A DNA stretch of 64,000 nucleotides, from NCBI GenBank assembly GCA_964538515.1, contig CAZIEW010000003.1, forward strand, positions 83,722 to 147,721, written 5' to 3'. Position 1 is the stretch's first letter; every line of letters begins with the position of its first letter. A program made the position numbers and the translations under genes. Source of the stretch: CALBZH01 sp964538515. GTDB lineage: Bacteria > Desulfobacterota > Syntrophobacteria > Syntrophobacterales > Syntrophobacteraceae. Shown here piece by piece: positions 42,887 to 51,344 of this stretch. The notes under the pieces were generated by a model that worked only from the letters and a program-made list of their open reading frames with translations, did no database searches and had not been told where the DNA came from.

Positions 42887-44440
42887 TTAGTACTCCTGCT
42901 CCTGGAAGATGTCCGCGGAGAAGATGTAGATTTCCGTGGCCGGGTCTTTCCACGCGTCTCGGTCCAGGCCTGCCTTTCGGCATGTGCCTTCCAGAAATTG
43001 GGTCCGATCCCAGCCCTGCTCGGTCGCGACCTGGGGCAGGAGCAGGCCGGAGCGGCCGCCTCGCTTCATGTAAAGCCCGTGCCGCCCGATCTCGACCTCC
43101 TTCGGGTCGGATATCCGCTGCATCGGGGTCAGAGCCGATATTTCGATTTCGAGCTCTTTCACTTCCTCGGCACGCACCGACGGGAACCGTGGATCATGGA
43201 AAGCGGCAGCTTCGGCCATTTCGGCGACCGACTCGACGAGCGGCCGCACGCCGACGATATGGCCGATGCAGCCCCGCAGCTCCCCCTTCTTGTGCAGCGT
43301 GACGAAGGCGCCCCGGAGCTCCTTGAGGCGCGGGGACGTGGCCTCCGGCTTGGGAGCCGGCTTGCCCTGGCACCGGGCTTCGATGGTTTGTCGCGCGAGC
43401 TTCAGCAGGGATTCTTTTTCTTCTCTGCTGAGACCAAGGTCGATTCCAACCGATGCGGTCGACGGTTTCCCTTCCTGACCGTCGGTTGGGCCTGAAGCCA
43501 AGGCTGCAGCCATGTAACCGACTACTCGACTACGGTCCCCGGTCACATCCCCCGAGTTGGCATAATATAAGACCTTGGAACGGGTGGCACCGAGCTTTCG
43601 GGCCGCGAGCATGGCTGTGACCATGGGGCCGCCGCCGCAGGCCTCGCACTTGGATTGTGCCAAGGCGTCCAGGAGGCTGTTTGGGTCGAATGCGTTTACC
43701 TGGTCCAAAACGACCTGGTCGAGCTTCTTTGCGTCGTCGTAGGCGTGAAAATGGGAGAGGTCCGAGCTGGCCACGATCAGGACCGACTTGCCGGCACACA
43801 CAGACGCCAGCGCGTCGGCAAGGGCTTCACACGTTGCGCGGTCCTGATCGCCCATGAGCAGTGGCACCAGTTTGGCTCTGGGCAGAAGAACCTGGAGGAA
43901 GGGGAGCTGGATCTCGATGGCATGCTCGTGGGTGTGGGCGTCCGGCACGAACCGGATCCGTTTGTCCTTCTTTTTTAACGCGGTCATGAGATCCCGATCG
44001 ATCTCCATGACCCCCAGGGGCGTTCGAAATCCTCCCCGATCGTAGACGGCAACTCCCGAGAAGGGGATCCGGTGGCTGGGCGCGACGACGACGACGGTGT
44101 CGAACGGGCGGCCGTCAATCTGTTTGTACGCGTAGGCAGCCACCTGGCCCGAATAGCCATAGCCGGCATGGGGCGCGATGAGCGCAACGACTCTTTCGGA
44201 AGCGGCCGCACTCGCGGCAGGCACGCCGGCGAGAAAAGACATCACTTGCCGGCGCAGCTCGCCGGCCGATCCAGGATACCAAGTGCCTGCGATGGCAGGC
44301 TCCCGGAGCTCTTGCTCAGCCGCCGTCTTAGCGTCTGCTGCGGAGATCGTGCCAGTGAGAGTACTCACAACGGCGACCAGCATGAGAAAGACCCGGACTT
44401 GCTTCTCTCTCAGTGCACGGCCACACGAGAGCGTGCTCAT
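42887..44440 (-). CDS. Exported MEMO-AMMECR1 fusion (AmmeMemoRadiSam proteins B and A in one chain)
   Basis: 517 residues from ATG 44440; the frame stays open to 44611 but that part is translated repeat DNA. A signal peptide (RVFLMLVAVVSTLTGTISAA) is followed by the MEMO domain (about 45-320) with its metal-site residues in APHAGYGYSG and APSHRIPFSG, the SSDLSHFHAYDDA motif and Cys in CGGGPMVTAML. The AMMECR1 domain (about 345-510) has the hallmark LRGCIGHI and VRAEEVKELEIEISALTP. The three proteins of the system are usually separate; here A and B are fused and the radical SAM gene follows ten bases on. Biological role unknown. Confidence 0.88.
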   Translation of the reverse strand: MSTLSCGRALREKQVRVFLMLVAVVSTLTGTISAADAKTAAEQELREPAIAGTWYPGSAGELRRQVMSFLAGVPAASAAASERVVALIAPHAGYGYSGQVAAYAYKQIDGRPFDTVVVVAPSHRIPFSGVAVYDRGGFRTPLGVMEIDRDLMTALKKKDKRIRFVPDAHTHEHAIEIQLPFLQVLLPRAKLVPLLMGDQDRATCEALADALASVCAGKSVLIVASSDLSHFHAYDDAKKLDQVVLDQVNAFDPNSLLDALAQSKCEACGGGPMVTAMLAARKLGATRSKVLYYANSGDVTGDRSRVVGYMAAALASGPTDGQEGKPSTASVGIDLGLSREEKESLLKLARQTIEARCQGKPAPKPEATSPRLKELRGAFVTLHKKGELRGCIGHIVGVRPLVESVAEMAEAAAFHDPRFPSVRAEEVKELEIEISALTPMQRISDPKEVEIGRHGLYMKRGGRSGLLLPQVATEQGWDRTQFLEGTCRKAGLDRDAWKDPATEIYIFSADIFQEQEY

Positions 44441-44461
44441 GAAGCGGGGTAAACCCCAAGA

Positions 44462-44548
44462 AACGTCATCCCGGCAATTGTCGGGCCGGAATCCACGCCA
44501 ATCACGGCACTGCCTGGATCCCGGCTGAAAGCCTGCCGGGATGACGTT
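44462..44548. repeat. Palindromic repeat element with 15-base perfect ends
   Basis: AACGTCATCCCGGCA (44462-44476) and TGCCGGGATGACGTT (44534-44548) are exact inverse complements, and the interior adds GGCCGGAATCCA and GGATCCCGGC words. It shares its key words with the cluster at 37018-37150, so it is a dispersed family. It sits between the exonuclease gene and the MEMO-AMMECR1 start, inside the transcript if the genes are joined. Confidence 0.7.
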
Positions 44549-44607
44549 CAGCTTGATGATGGATGCCCTACTGTGTGGCGGTGTAGTCAGCCTTTCGGTC
44601 CGGTTCA

Positions 44608-45483
44608 TCATGGTCTCCCCCAGAAATGAGGTGCTGTGAGCATGCCGGCCATTCGGTCCCGAATCGTCTCAATCGTCGGCGGGTGGGGCTCATACGGCAG
44701 CTCGGGACGCTCCGGAACGGCCAGAGCCAGTGATGCTTCGAACGGAGTGGATTTCAGCTTTGCATTGTAGGCGATCACCATCAGGGTTTCGAGGTTCACC
44801 ACGTCCATCACGTTGTAGGCGAGAAGGGTTTCGAGCGCCTTCTCGTTTCGATTGCGCCTGAACTCATCCCAAAGCCAGACGGCGAAGAGCCCGTCGACGC
44901 CGTCCAGGTCATGCCGGTGTATGCCGAGCTGCCGCTCGCATCCCTTCAGTCCACCGCGGTATCCTAGGCTTTTCAGAATGTAGCGCAGATCGATGTGCGT
45001 GTGGTCCATGGGGATTCCACGATCTCTGCGGATGAAGGGCACATCGAAGGTCTTCCCGTTGTAGGTGACGATGACCTTGTAGGCCAGGATGTCGTCTTCG
45101 AACTGTTTGAGGTTTTGTCCGTGGACGTAGCAGCGGATCGACCGTCCGTCATACAGGGCGATGGTGGTGATGTGGTCCGCATCGCTTCCCATGCCGGTGG
45201 TTTCGATGTCCAGGTAGGCGATGGAAGATCGGAAGTCCGGGAAGAGCCGCCAGGCTTGATGCGCAGGCAACAGATCGTCGAAGTAGCGCAGGTCGCCGCT
45301 GGCAAGGGACGCCTCGGACTGATTCAGATGATACTGCAGCGTCCTGAGTCGCCCCGGTTTGAGCGATGCTGCGGCGGGACTCCCGTTTAGAACGTCGTCC
45401 CAAGAAAGCACGCCGGTATCCCATAGAATCTGCTCGGTGTGCGGTCCAATGCCGGGGACGTGGCAGAATGTGTGTCGAATCAT
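44608..45483 (-). CDS. RNase H-like (YprB/DnaQ-type) 3'-5' exonuclease
   Basis: 291 residues from ATG 45483 with GAGGA upstream; the frame is open much further but that overlaps the divergent PPC gene. An N-terminal helix-hairpin-helix-like part (HVPGIGPHTEQILWDTGVLS, about 7-26) suggests DNA binding. The exonuclease core has the DEDD motifs: YLDIETTGMG near 93, VTYNGKTFDVPFI near 142, and DLRYILKSLGY and YNVMDVVNLETL later. The family (RNase_H_2) includes B. subtilis YprB. Nucleic-acid polarity and partner are unknown. The last three bases overlap the extended frame of the next gene. Confidence 0.82.
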   Translation of the reverse strand: MIRHTFCHVPGIGPHTEQILWDTGVLSWDDVLNGSPAAASLKPGRLRTLQYHLNQSEASLASGDLRYFDDLLPAHQAWRLFPDFRSSIAYLDIETTGMGSDADHITTIALYDGRSIRCYVHGQNLKQFEDDILAYKVIVTYNGKTFDVPFIRRDRGIPMDHTHIDLRYILKSLGYRGGLKGCERQLGIHRHDLDGVDGLFAVWLWDEFRRNRNEKALETLLAYNVMDVVNLETLMVIAYNAKLKSTPFEASLALAVPERPELPYEPHPPTIETIRDRMAGMLTAPHFWGRP

Positions 45484-45642
45484 GGGCTTGGCTTCCTCAT
45501 GTCGGCGGGTGAATTCATCCTCCAGACGGTGCTCGAGAATGATATAGTGGGCAGACCGTTGGGACAATAGTTTCCAGCACGGGGCAGTCCGTTGAGGCGG
45601 TCGGATCGTGCGCTGAATCCAGTCAAGACAGGAGAGCAGCCT

Positions 45643-46086
45643 ATGCAGTTTTCGGAAGCTAAAATCGGTCGCGTATTTGTCATGAGGCTGGAGGACGGAG
45701 AAAGGTTGCCCCAGGTGATTGAGTCCTTCGCCCAAGAGCACCGTGTAGAAAGTGGGATGGTCATCATGCTTGGAGGGGTGGCTGACGGAAGCCGGATGGT
45801 CGTTGGCCCCGAGCGGGAATCCGGTCGAGGCGTCATTCCGTTGGTGCACATCCTGACGGGGATCCAGGAAATCCTTGCTGTCGGGACCCTGTTTCCCGAC
45901 GAGTCCGGCAATCCGATGCTTCATATGCACGGCGCGACGGGGCGAGAGGGCGGTGCCGCGGTTGGCTGCACGCGAGCGGGAATGCAAGTCTGGCTGGTGG
46001 GGGAGGTGATCCTCCTGGAAATCATTGGAAGCGGCGGCGTGCGCAGGAAAGATCCCCAGACTGGGTTTCAGCTCCTCCAGTTTTGA
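45643..46086 (+). CDS. PPC/DUF296 domain protein
   Basis: 147 residues from ATG 45643 with GGAGAG six bases upstream. The single domain matches PPC (plant and prokaryote conserved, DUF296): FVMRLEDGERLPQVIESFAQE, GGVADGSRMVV and the metal-site-like GNPMLHMHGATGREG with three closely spaced His/Gly residues near 103. Plant members bind AT-rich DNA through a separate hook that is absent here; bacterial stand-alone PPC proteins form trimers of unknown role. It is divergent from the exonuclease gene (159-base gap) and convergent with the TIM-barrel gene. Confidence 0.85.
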   Translation: MQFSEAKIGRVFVMRLEDGERLPQVIESFAQEHRVESGMVIMLGGVADGSRMVVGPERESGRGVIPLVHILTGIQEILAVGTLFPDESGNPMLHMHGATGREGGAAVGCTRAGMQVWLVGEVILLEIIGSGGVRRKDPQTGFQLLQF

Positions 46087-46160
46087 CGGGATCGCTTTCG
46101 GCCATCTCTCAGTCCGGTGGTGTCACGACACTCTGGATCAAATCCTCGGGCTCCAAAAGA

Positions 46161-46220
46161 GGTGCTTGAGGAGGAAAGGAAGCCACCCCCGCGGGGGCAA
46201 CCGCTCCTCCAGCAAGCACC
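46161..46220. terminator. Candidate bidirectional terminator between convergent genes
   Basis: GGTGCTTG (46161-46168) and CAAGCACC (46213-46220) are exact inverse complements with further partial pairing, and the loop holds the 12-base palindrome CCCCCGCGGGGG (46186-46197). It sits between a plus-strand gene ending at 46086 and a minus-strand gene ending at 46257. Confidence 0.45.
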
Positions 46221-46256
46221 ACGGCATCAAGGCTCATGCCCCTCGCCCGCCCGATC

Positions 46257-47102
46257 TCAGCAAGGCAAAAATCCTCGGGACGATTGCCAATGCTTCAAAT
46301 ACGCCATGGCGTCGAGAGCGGCTTGAACCGGGTAGTTCTCGTAGGTGTAAAGCTCGACGGTGACGAAGCCGTCGAAGCCGGTTTCCACGATCGTATCCAG
46401 GATCTTCGGGATGGGCATGGCGCCGACCCCGAGGGCGAGATGATGGTGCTCTCGGCTGCGGCCGATGTCTTCGAGGTGATAATGCGGCGCGTAGTGGCTG
46501 AGGCTTCGCACCAGGCTCGGTACGTCCTCCCCCACGCAATAGAAATGGCCGATGTCGAAGTTGAGGCCGAACACGCCGGGATCCAGCGTGCGGAAGAGCT
46601 CCAGGAACTGAGTGCTGTTTTCGATCAAAAGGCCCGGCTCCGGCTCGATCAGGATTCGGACGGCTTTCCGGCGGGCCCGTTCCTCGACTTGCATCAATCC
46701 TTCCCGGAAGATCCGGAGCCCTTCTTCCGGGGTGAAATCGTGGAGGGGCCCTCCAGGCTCCGTCGAGATCGTTTTTGCCCCAAGCTGGGCTGCCAGATCA
46801 ATGCAGCGCAGCGTGTAGTCTACGCGCTTATACCGGAGGGCGGGATCCGGCTCGATCCAGGACGGATGATAGGTATCGCCGTCCGCATGGTGCATGAAGG
46901 CGTTGATATTGGAAATCTCCAGGCTGGAATCGTCCAGCTGTCGGCGAATGGCCGTGACGTCCCGTTCCGAAAGATGAGCGGGGAAAGCGTGGGGCACGTC
47001 GGCCATGATCTCGATTCCCTGGTAGCCGCAGGCTTTGAGGGCTTGGATGGTTTCAACCAGCGTGTATTTCCGAAAGGCATTGGCACTGAATGCAAACTTC
47101 AT
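46257..47102 (-). CDS. Sugar-phosphate isomerase/epimerase-like TIM barrel, copy 2 of the inositol operon
   Basis: 281 residues from ATG 47102; an upstream TTG at 47111 lies nearer the AAAGGAG site and would add three residues. It is an AP endonuclease 2/xylose-isomerase-like TIM barrel. Metal-ligand candidates are Glu in LIEPEPGLL, Asp and His in NFDIGHFY, His in HYHLEDIG and Glu in TVELYTYEN. It is clearly a paralogue of the preceding gene: both open M-x-x-x-F-S-x-N-A-F and share LIEN/LVEN, D-x-G-H and VELYTY. Enzymes of this fold include IolE, IolI and IolH of inositol metabolism, and the operon begins with an inositol-3-phosphate synthase. Substrate unproven. Confidence 0.82.
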   Translation of the reverse strand: MKFAFSANAFRKYTLVETIQALKACGYQGIEIMADVPHAFPAHLSERDVTAIRRQLDDSSLEISNINAFMHHADGDTYHPSWIEPDPALRYKRVDYTLRCIDLAAQLGAKTISTEPGGPLHDFTPEEGLRIFREGLMQVEERARRKAVRILIEPEPGLLIENSTQFLELFRTLDPGVFGLNFDIGHFYCVGEDVPSLVRSLSHYAPHYHLEDIGRSREHHHLALGVGAMPIPKILDTIVETGFDGFVTVELYTYENYPVQAALDAMAYLKHWQSSRGFLPC

Positions 47103-47127
47103 CTGGAACAATGACTCCTTTCAATTC

Positions 47128-47967
47128 CTACGCAACAAATCGGCGCAAGTAATCCAGTGACTGCCTGGCGGCAGCTTCCGGCTTATGGGGGTAGGTGTAG
47201 AGCTCGACGGAAACGAAGCCGTCGTAACCGTGTGCATGGAGCGTCCTGAAAAGGAGTCCGAAGTCCATGTCCCCTTCCCCCGGCACCAGGTGATAGTGCT
47301 TCCTTCCTCTGATGTCTTCCATGTGAACGTGAAAGACCTTGCCTGCCAGGGTCTTCATGACCTTGGCCGGGTCTTCCCCCAGAACATGGCTGTGCCCGAG
47401 ATCCAGGTTCGCCCCCAGCGAAGGCGATCCCACTGAGTCAAGGAGAGCTGCGAGCTCGTCCCCGTTTTCAACCAGCAGGCCGGGCTCGTATTCAATTCCC
47501 ACCCGCACCGCTTGGCGCTCGGCGTGGTCGAGGACCCGAAGCAGGGACTCTCTCAGCAGTTCGAGAGACCGATCCGGAGCGATTCCTGGGACCATTCGAC
47601 CCGAGGTCACGCTGATGGACGGTGAGCCGAGCTCACGGGCCAAGTCGATGCTGCGCGTGGTGTAGTCGATCCGCCACCCTCTGAGATCGTCGTCCGGGTG
47701 GGCGAGAGAGGGCTCGAAAAGCGGCTCCCAAAAATCGCGCCCGTAATAGCCGACAGCCGTGTTGGCATTCACATTGGCAACCCGGACGGGAAGTTGGTCG
47801 ATCAGCTTCTTCAAACGGTCGATGTCAGCGACGCTCTGGCTGAACAGATAGCAGTGGGGGGCGTCGGCGAGGATTTCCACGCCGTCATAACCGATGGCGG
47901 CAATGCGCTCAACGGCGTAGAAGACGGAATGGCGGGTGAACGCGTTGGTGCTGAACGAAAGGTTCAT
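47128..47967 (-). CDS. Sugar-phosphate isomerase/epimerase-like TIM barrel, copy 1 of the inositol operon
   Basis: 279 residues from ATG 47967, which overlaps the stop of the inositol-3-phosphate synthase gene by four bases (ATGA), proving tight coupling. The long open frame upstream is a shadow of that gene. Metal-ligand candidates are Glu in GIEYEPGLL, Asp and His in NLDLGHSH, His in VHMEDIRG and Glu in SVELYTYPH. Similar to the gene that follows 25 bases later. Retained duplication suggests two sequential steps or two substrates. Likely a cyclitol or keto-sugar isomerase; the sequence does not say which. Confidence 0.84.
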   Translation of the reverse strand: MNLSFSTNAFTRHSVFYAVERIAAIGYDGVEILADAPHCYLFSQSVADIDRLKKLIDQLPVRVANVNANTAVGYYGRDFWEPLFEPSLAHPDDDLRGWRIDYTTRSIDLARELGSPSISVTSGRMVPGIAPDRSLELLRESLLRVLDHAERQAVRVGIEYEPGLLVENGDELAALLDSVGSPSLGANLDLGHSHVLGEDPAKVMKTLAGKVFHVHMEDIRGRKHYHLVPGEGDMDFGLLFRTLHAHGYDGFVSVELYTYPHKPEAAARQSLDYLRRFVA

Positions 47968-49166
47968 GTCCGAGCCTGCTCCACGTAACGCTGTAGCATA
48001 GCGAATTGCTCGTGGAGTCGGTGCTCGCTGACGCCCAGAGGGGCTTTGAAAAAGGAGGCCAGGTGCGGCATAAGCCCGGACTCGCCTCTTCGACCGGCGA
48101 GGTCGGCCAAGCGAGCCAAATCCAGGACCAGGGGAGCGGCCAGAATGGAATCGAACCCTTGCCAGACGAACTGGAGCGACATCTTGCTGCCCAGGAATCC
48201 CCGGAAATGAATGAAATCCCAAGCGGTCTTCTGGTCGTCCAGAGACGGGACGAATTCGATGTGAACCTTGGAGTGGGGCGCGTATCCCAGGATGTTGGCC
48301 AGCACTCCGTCCTTGGTGTTGATTTTGGCCGCTTTGTTTGCGGGGTTGTCCAGTATGCGGCCGTCCAGGTTCCCGAGCAAATTGAACCCTTCCCAGCTCA
48401 TCACCTCGAGGTTGCGGCAAAGGAACATGGGGGCCAGCGTGGCCTTGACCAGGGTTTCACCCGTCTTGCCGTCGTTTCCCATGACGGGGACGGAGCGCTC
48501 CTCGGCGCGCTTTACCAGAGCCGGCGTCAGAGCAGCGTTAGACGGCGTGAAGTTGATGTAGGGGCAACCTTCTTCGACTGCGGCCCAGGCATACAGGGCG
48601 CTGGCACGGACCAGATCCGACCGGTTTTCTCGGAGGCAGGCCTCGAACGCCGCAGGGTCGGTGTGCTCGGGGCCCAAGCCAATCGTCGGCTCGGTTGAGG
48701 CCAGGTTGACGACAACGATGGTATCGAGGGCCTTGGCGGTCCGGAAATCGCGCAGGTCGGATCGGAGCCTTTCGATGACTTGCTGAGGGGATGACGGGCA
48801 GGAGCATTCCGGCGATGCCAGTCCCTCGATGGCTTCGCCGCAGTTCAGAACTGTGCCCGGGCGTATGGATCGTTCAGATTCTTCGATTTCGCTTCGGACA
48901 CCCTCGAGGAGATCCCGGTCGAATACCCGCGTTTCCCGAGCAATGGCGCAGGCGGTATCGAAAATCCGCCCGCTGCGGACATCCCATCCTCCAAACTCCA
49001 TGGCTTCGAGTGGAGCGAGCTGGAGGCAGTCAAAGATGGGAAGAGCAGTGACCATTCCGGTCGTCCCGGCTAGGCCCTTTCGCATCATTGCGGACCCCAC
49101 CAGAACGGTGGTGGCGATGGATCCTCGCGCGCCGATCAGCCATACGCCTGTTTTGCGGTCTTTCAT
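47964..49166 (-). CDS. ino1: Inositol-3-phosphate synthase (MIPS-like)
   Basis: 400 residues. MIPS turns glucose-6-phosphate into 1L-myo-inositol-3-phosphate using NAD+. The Rossmann start is VWLIGARGSIATTVLVG (about 8-24). The MIPS-specific texts are YINFTPSNAAL near 198, VMGNDGKTGETLVK near 223, LGNLDGRILDNPANKAAK near 262 and KVHIEFVPSLDDQKTAWDFIHFRGFLG near 295. ATG 49166 has AAGGAAG upstream. It heads an operon with two TIM-barrel isomerases. Bacterial MIPS feeds phosphatidylinositol, compatible solutes or cyclitol natural products, and no such later gene is adjacent except the hopanoid gene hpnJ 2.2 kb away. Confidence 0.92.
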   Translation of the reverse strand: MKDRKTGVWLIGARGSIATTVLVGSAMMRKGLAGTTGMVTALPIFDCLQLAPLEAMEFGGWDVRSGRIFDTACAIARETRVFDRDLLEGVRSEIEESERSIRPGTVLNCGEAIEGLASPECSCPSSPQQVIERLRSDLRDFRTAKALDTIVVVNLASTEPTIGLGPEHTDPAAFEACLRENRSDLVRASALYAWAAVEEGCPYINFTPSNAALTPALVKRAEERSVPVMGNDGKTGETLVKATLAPMFLCRNLEVMSWEGFNLLGNLDGRILDNPANKAAKINTKDGVLANILGYAPHSKVHIEFVPSLDDQKTAWDFIHFRGFLGSKMSLQFVWQGFDSILAAPLVLDLARLADLAGRRGESGLMPHLASFFKAPLGVSEHRLHEQFAMLQRYVEQART

Positions 49167-49263
49167 GAATCTTCCTTGAGCGCATTCTCAGAAAATGAGC
49201 CAGAACGATCCGCGGGCAGTCGGCCCGAAAACCGGTCTTTTATCCCTGATTCGCGCTCAGAAT

Positions 49264-50670
49264 TCAAGCGTCGTCGCCATCCTCCCGCCCGTACTTCTTG
49301 AGCTTGAGCTTCAGTGTCCGCCGCGTAATGCCAAGCCGCCTGGCTGCTTCGCTCTTGTTTCCGTCGCATTCCTCGAGCACTTGCAGGATGGTCTGCTTCT
49401 CGATTTCCGCAAGGCTCGCATCTCCTTCCCGCTCAGCAGCATCCCTTCGGTCGACCCTCTCGGGACCGCCGCAAGCGACCGCCAGGCTCACCCTCTGCAA
49501 GGTTGGCGGAAGCTCCTTTTCCCCGATGTACTCTCCGCGCAGGAGAATGACGGACCGCTCGATGACGTTTTCGAGCTCGCGGATGTTCCCCGGCCAAGAG
49601 TACTTGAGCAGCAGGTCCATGGCTTGAGGCGTGATGCCCTTGACCGGCTTCCGGTTCTTTTCGGAGTAGACCTTCAGAAAGTGCTGGGTGAGCGGCGGAA
49701 TGTCCTCAATGCGCTCGCGAAGGGGCGGGACTTCGATCGTGACGACGTTCAGGCGGTAATAGAGATCCTCTCGAAAAGCGCCGTCGGTCACCATCTTCGT
49801 GAGCTCCCGATTGGTTGCCGCAAGAACCCGAACGTCCACGGGCAGGGCAACGTCGCTCCCCACACGCTGGATGTCCCCTTCCTGGAGCACTCGAAGCAGC
49901 TTGGCTTGGGCGCTGGTCGGGAGATCACCGATCTCATCCAGAAAAATCGTTCCCCCGTCCGCCATGGAAAAACGACCGCGGCGCTGACGGTCCGCCCCGG
50001 TGAAGGCGCCCTTTTCGTGCCCGAACAGCTCGGATTCCACGAGGGATTCCGGAATGGCCGCGCAATTGACTTCCACAAGGGGCTTCTTCGCCCGGCCGCT
50101 GTGGGCGTGAACGGCCCGCGCGATCAATCCCTTCCCCGTCCCGCTCTCTCCGGTGATGAGCACCGTAGCCTCCGTCGGGGCAACGAGCCCGATCATCTCG
50201 ATGAGTCGCTTCATGGTCGCGCTCGATCCAATGATCTCGGGAACCTGGAACTGGGCCAATTGCCTGCGCAGCCGTTCGTTTTCCTCTCGAAGCCGGGTGT
50301 GCTCGAGCGCTCGCTCGAGGGTCAGCTTCAGGGCGTCGAAATCGATCGGCTTGGTCAGGTAATCGAACGCGCCGGATTTGACGGCGTCGACGGCCGTCGC
50401 AACCGAGGAATAGGCCGTCATGATGACGATGGGAATCGCGGGGTTGTAACCCGCAATCGCTTTGGTGGCTTCGATCCCGTCCATGTTGGGCATGCGCATG
50501 TCCATGAGGATGAGATCGACTGGCTTGGTCCGAATGGCATCCAGAGCCGCCTGCCCGTCCGAAGCCTCGTTCACGCGATATCCCCATTCATCGAGCAGGG
50601 TCGCCAGCATCAGCCGATGGGCGGCATCATCGTCGACAACAAGTATCTTTGGACTCGAGCGTGGACCCAC
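49264..50670 (-). CDS. Sigma-54-dependent response regulator (NtrC/AtoC type)
   Basis: 468 residues from GTG 50670, which sits at the usual distance before the receiver domain and has AAGGG upstream; the frame is open to 50916 without homology. The receiver (about 5-120) has the acidic pair in ILVVDDD and phospho-Asp in LMDMRMPNMDG. The AAA+ domain has Walker A GESGTGKG, the sigma-54 contact loop GAFTGAD, Walker B IFLDEIGDLP and the R-finger region FREDLYYRLNV. The Fis-type HTH is at the end (GNKSEAARRLGITRRTLKLKLKKYG). No histidine kinase gene is nearby, so it is an orphan regulator. Targets unknown. Confidence 0.95.
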   Translation of the reverse strand: MGPRSSPKILVVDDDAAHRLMLATLLDEWGYRVNEASDGQAALDAIRTKPVDLILMDMRMPNMDGIEATKAIAGYNPAIPIVIMTAYSSVATAVDAVKSGAFDYLTKPIDFDALKLTLERALEHTRLREENERLRRQLAQFQVPEIIGSSATMKRLIEMIGLVAPTEATVLITGESGTGKGLIARAVHAHSGRAKKPLVEVNCAAIPESLVESELFGHEKGAFTGADRQRRGRFSMADGGTIFLDEIGDLPTSAQAKLLRVLQEGDIQRVGSDVALPVDVRVLAATNRELTKMVTDGAFREDLYYRLNVVTIEVPPLRERIEDIPPLTQHFLKVYSEKNRKPVKGITPQAMDLLLKYSWPGNIRELENVIERSVILLRGEYIGEKELPPTLQRVSLAVACGGPERVDRRDAAEREGDASLAEIEKQTILQVLEECDGNKSEAARRLGITRRTLKLKLKKYGREDGDDA

Positions 50671-51344
50671 TGTGTCTATCCCTTGCTGATCATCGCCGCT
50701 GCATACCTTGCCTTCGTGCTGATGAGGGTCGGATTCGTGGCGATCGATCGGGTCGAATGAATGGCTCAGACGCATCAGGTGGAGCATCGCACGCAGTATA
50801 GACCTCGGTGCAAGGAGGATCAATGCCGAGAAGACGCCGACAGGAGGGGGCTTGAAAGTCGAGAGCGAAGTTGCTTCTGCGACTGGAAGGATGGCTCCGT
50901 AATGCTCATGCCGCACGAGCCGAGAAAACGATCAAAGCTTCTGTAGCAATGTGGACCGCTCTTCCTCTCGGTGCCACGGGAAAAGCCTTGCTTGTCCTAA
51001 GGGTGCTCGGGAGCCAGAAGCGACTTGAGCTCCATGTCCGGCACGCAAAACCGGTCTCCCGGCAACCAGATCCCTCACGCCGGGTGTTGACATCCGTCCC
51101 GCATGTCAACGAAATTTCCCCCATTATGAATGAAAGCGATTGAAACGGCGGTCATTTTCGTGCAGAACTTCGCCGACACCTGCTACTCGGAATGGTGAGA
51201 TAGGAATAAAATGACTGCTGTCGACGAAGTGAAGATAATGCCGTCTGGCACTTGGCCAATCACGAAACCGGAACCGTCCTTCTGGACGATGAGCCGGTGC
51301 CGGGAGGTGTTGACCTTTCAAGGAATGTAAGGAGATGCACGACG
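50671..51344. other. 674-base divergent intergenic region upstream of hpnJ
   Basis: Region between the response regulator and hpnJ. Open frames on both strands here lack ribosome sites and similarity. It contains one clear operator-like inverted repeat (51086-51110). I found no sigma-54 promoter: a TGGCAC at about 51248 lacks the matching GC element. Confidence 0.5.
51086..51110. promoter_or_regulatory. Operator-like inverted repeat upstream of hpnJ
   Basis: GTTGACAT (51086-51093) and ATGTCAAC (51103-51110) are exact inverse complements with a nine-base spacer, 234 bases before the hpnJ start. The left arm contains a perfect -35 word (TTGACA), though I see no good -10. A dimeric regulator site or a small hairpin are both possible. 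Confidence 0.4.

Noticed and set aside
44441..44611. Extended N-terminus of the MEMO-AMMECR1 gene starting at 44611.
   Set aside because: The extra 57 codons translate the palindromic repeat; the signal peptide follows ATG 44440 directly, so the long form is unlikely despite the ATGA contact with the exonuclease stop.
48147..48158. GGTTCGATTCC-like word on the minus strand, resembling a tRNA T-arm.
   Set aside because: It lies inside the conserved inositol-3-phosphate synthase coding sequence and there is no acceptor stem or anticodon arm around it.
51248..51265. TGGCAC as the -24 element of a sigma-54 promoter for hpnJ.
   Set aside because: The matching GC dinucleotide at -12 is not at the right distance.
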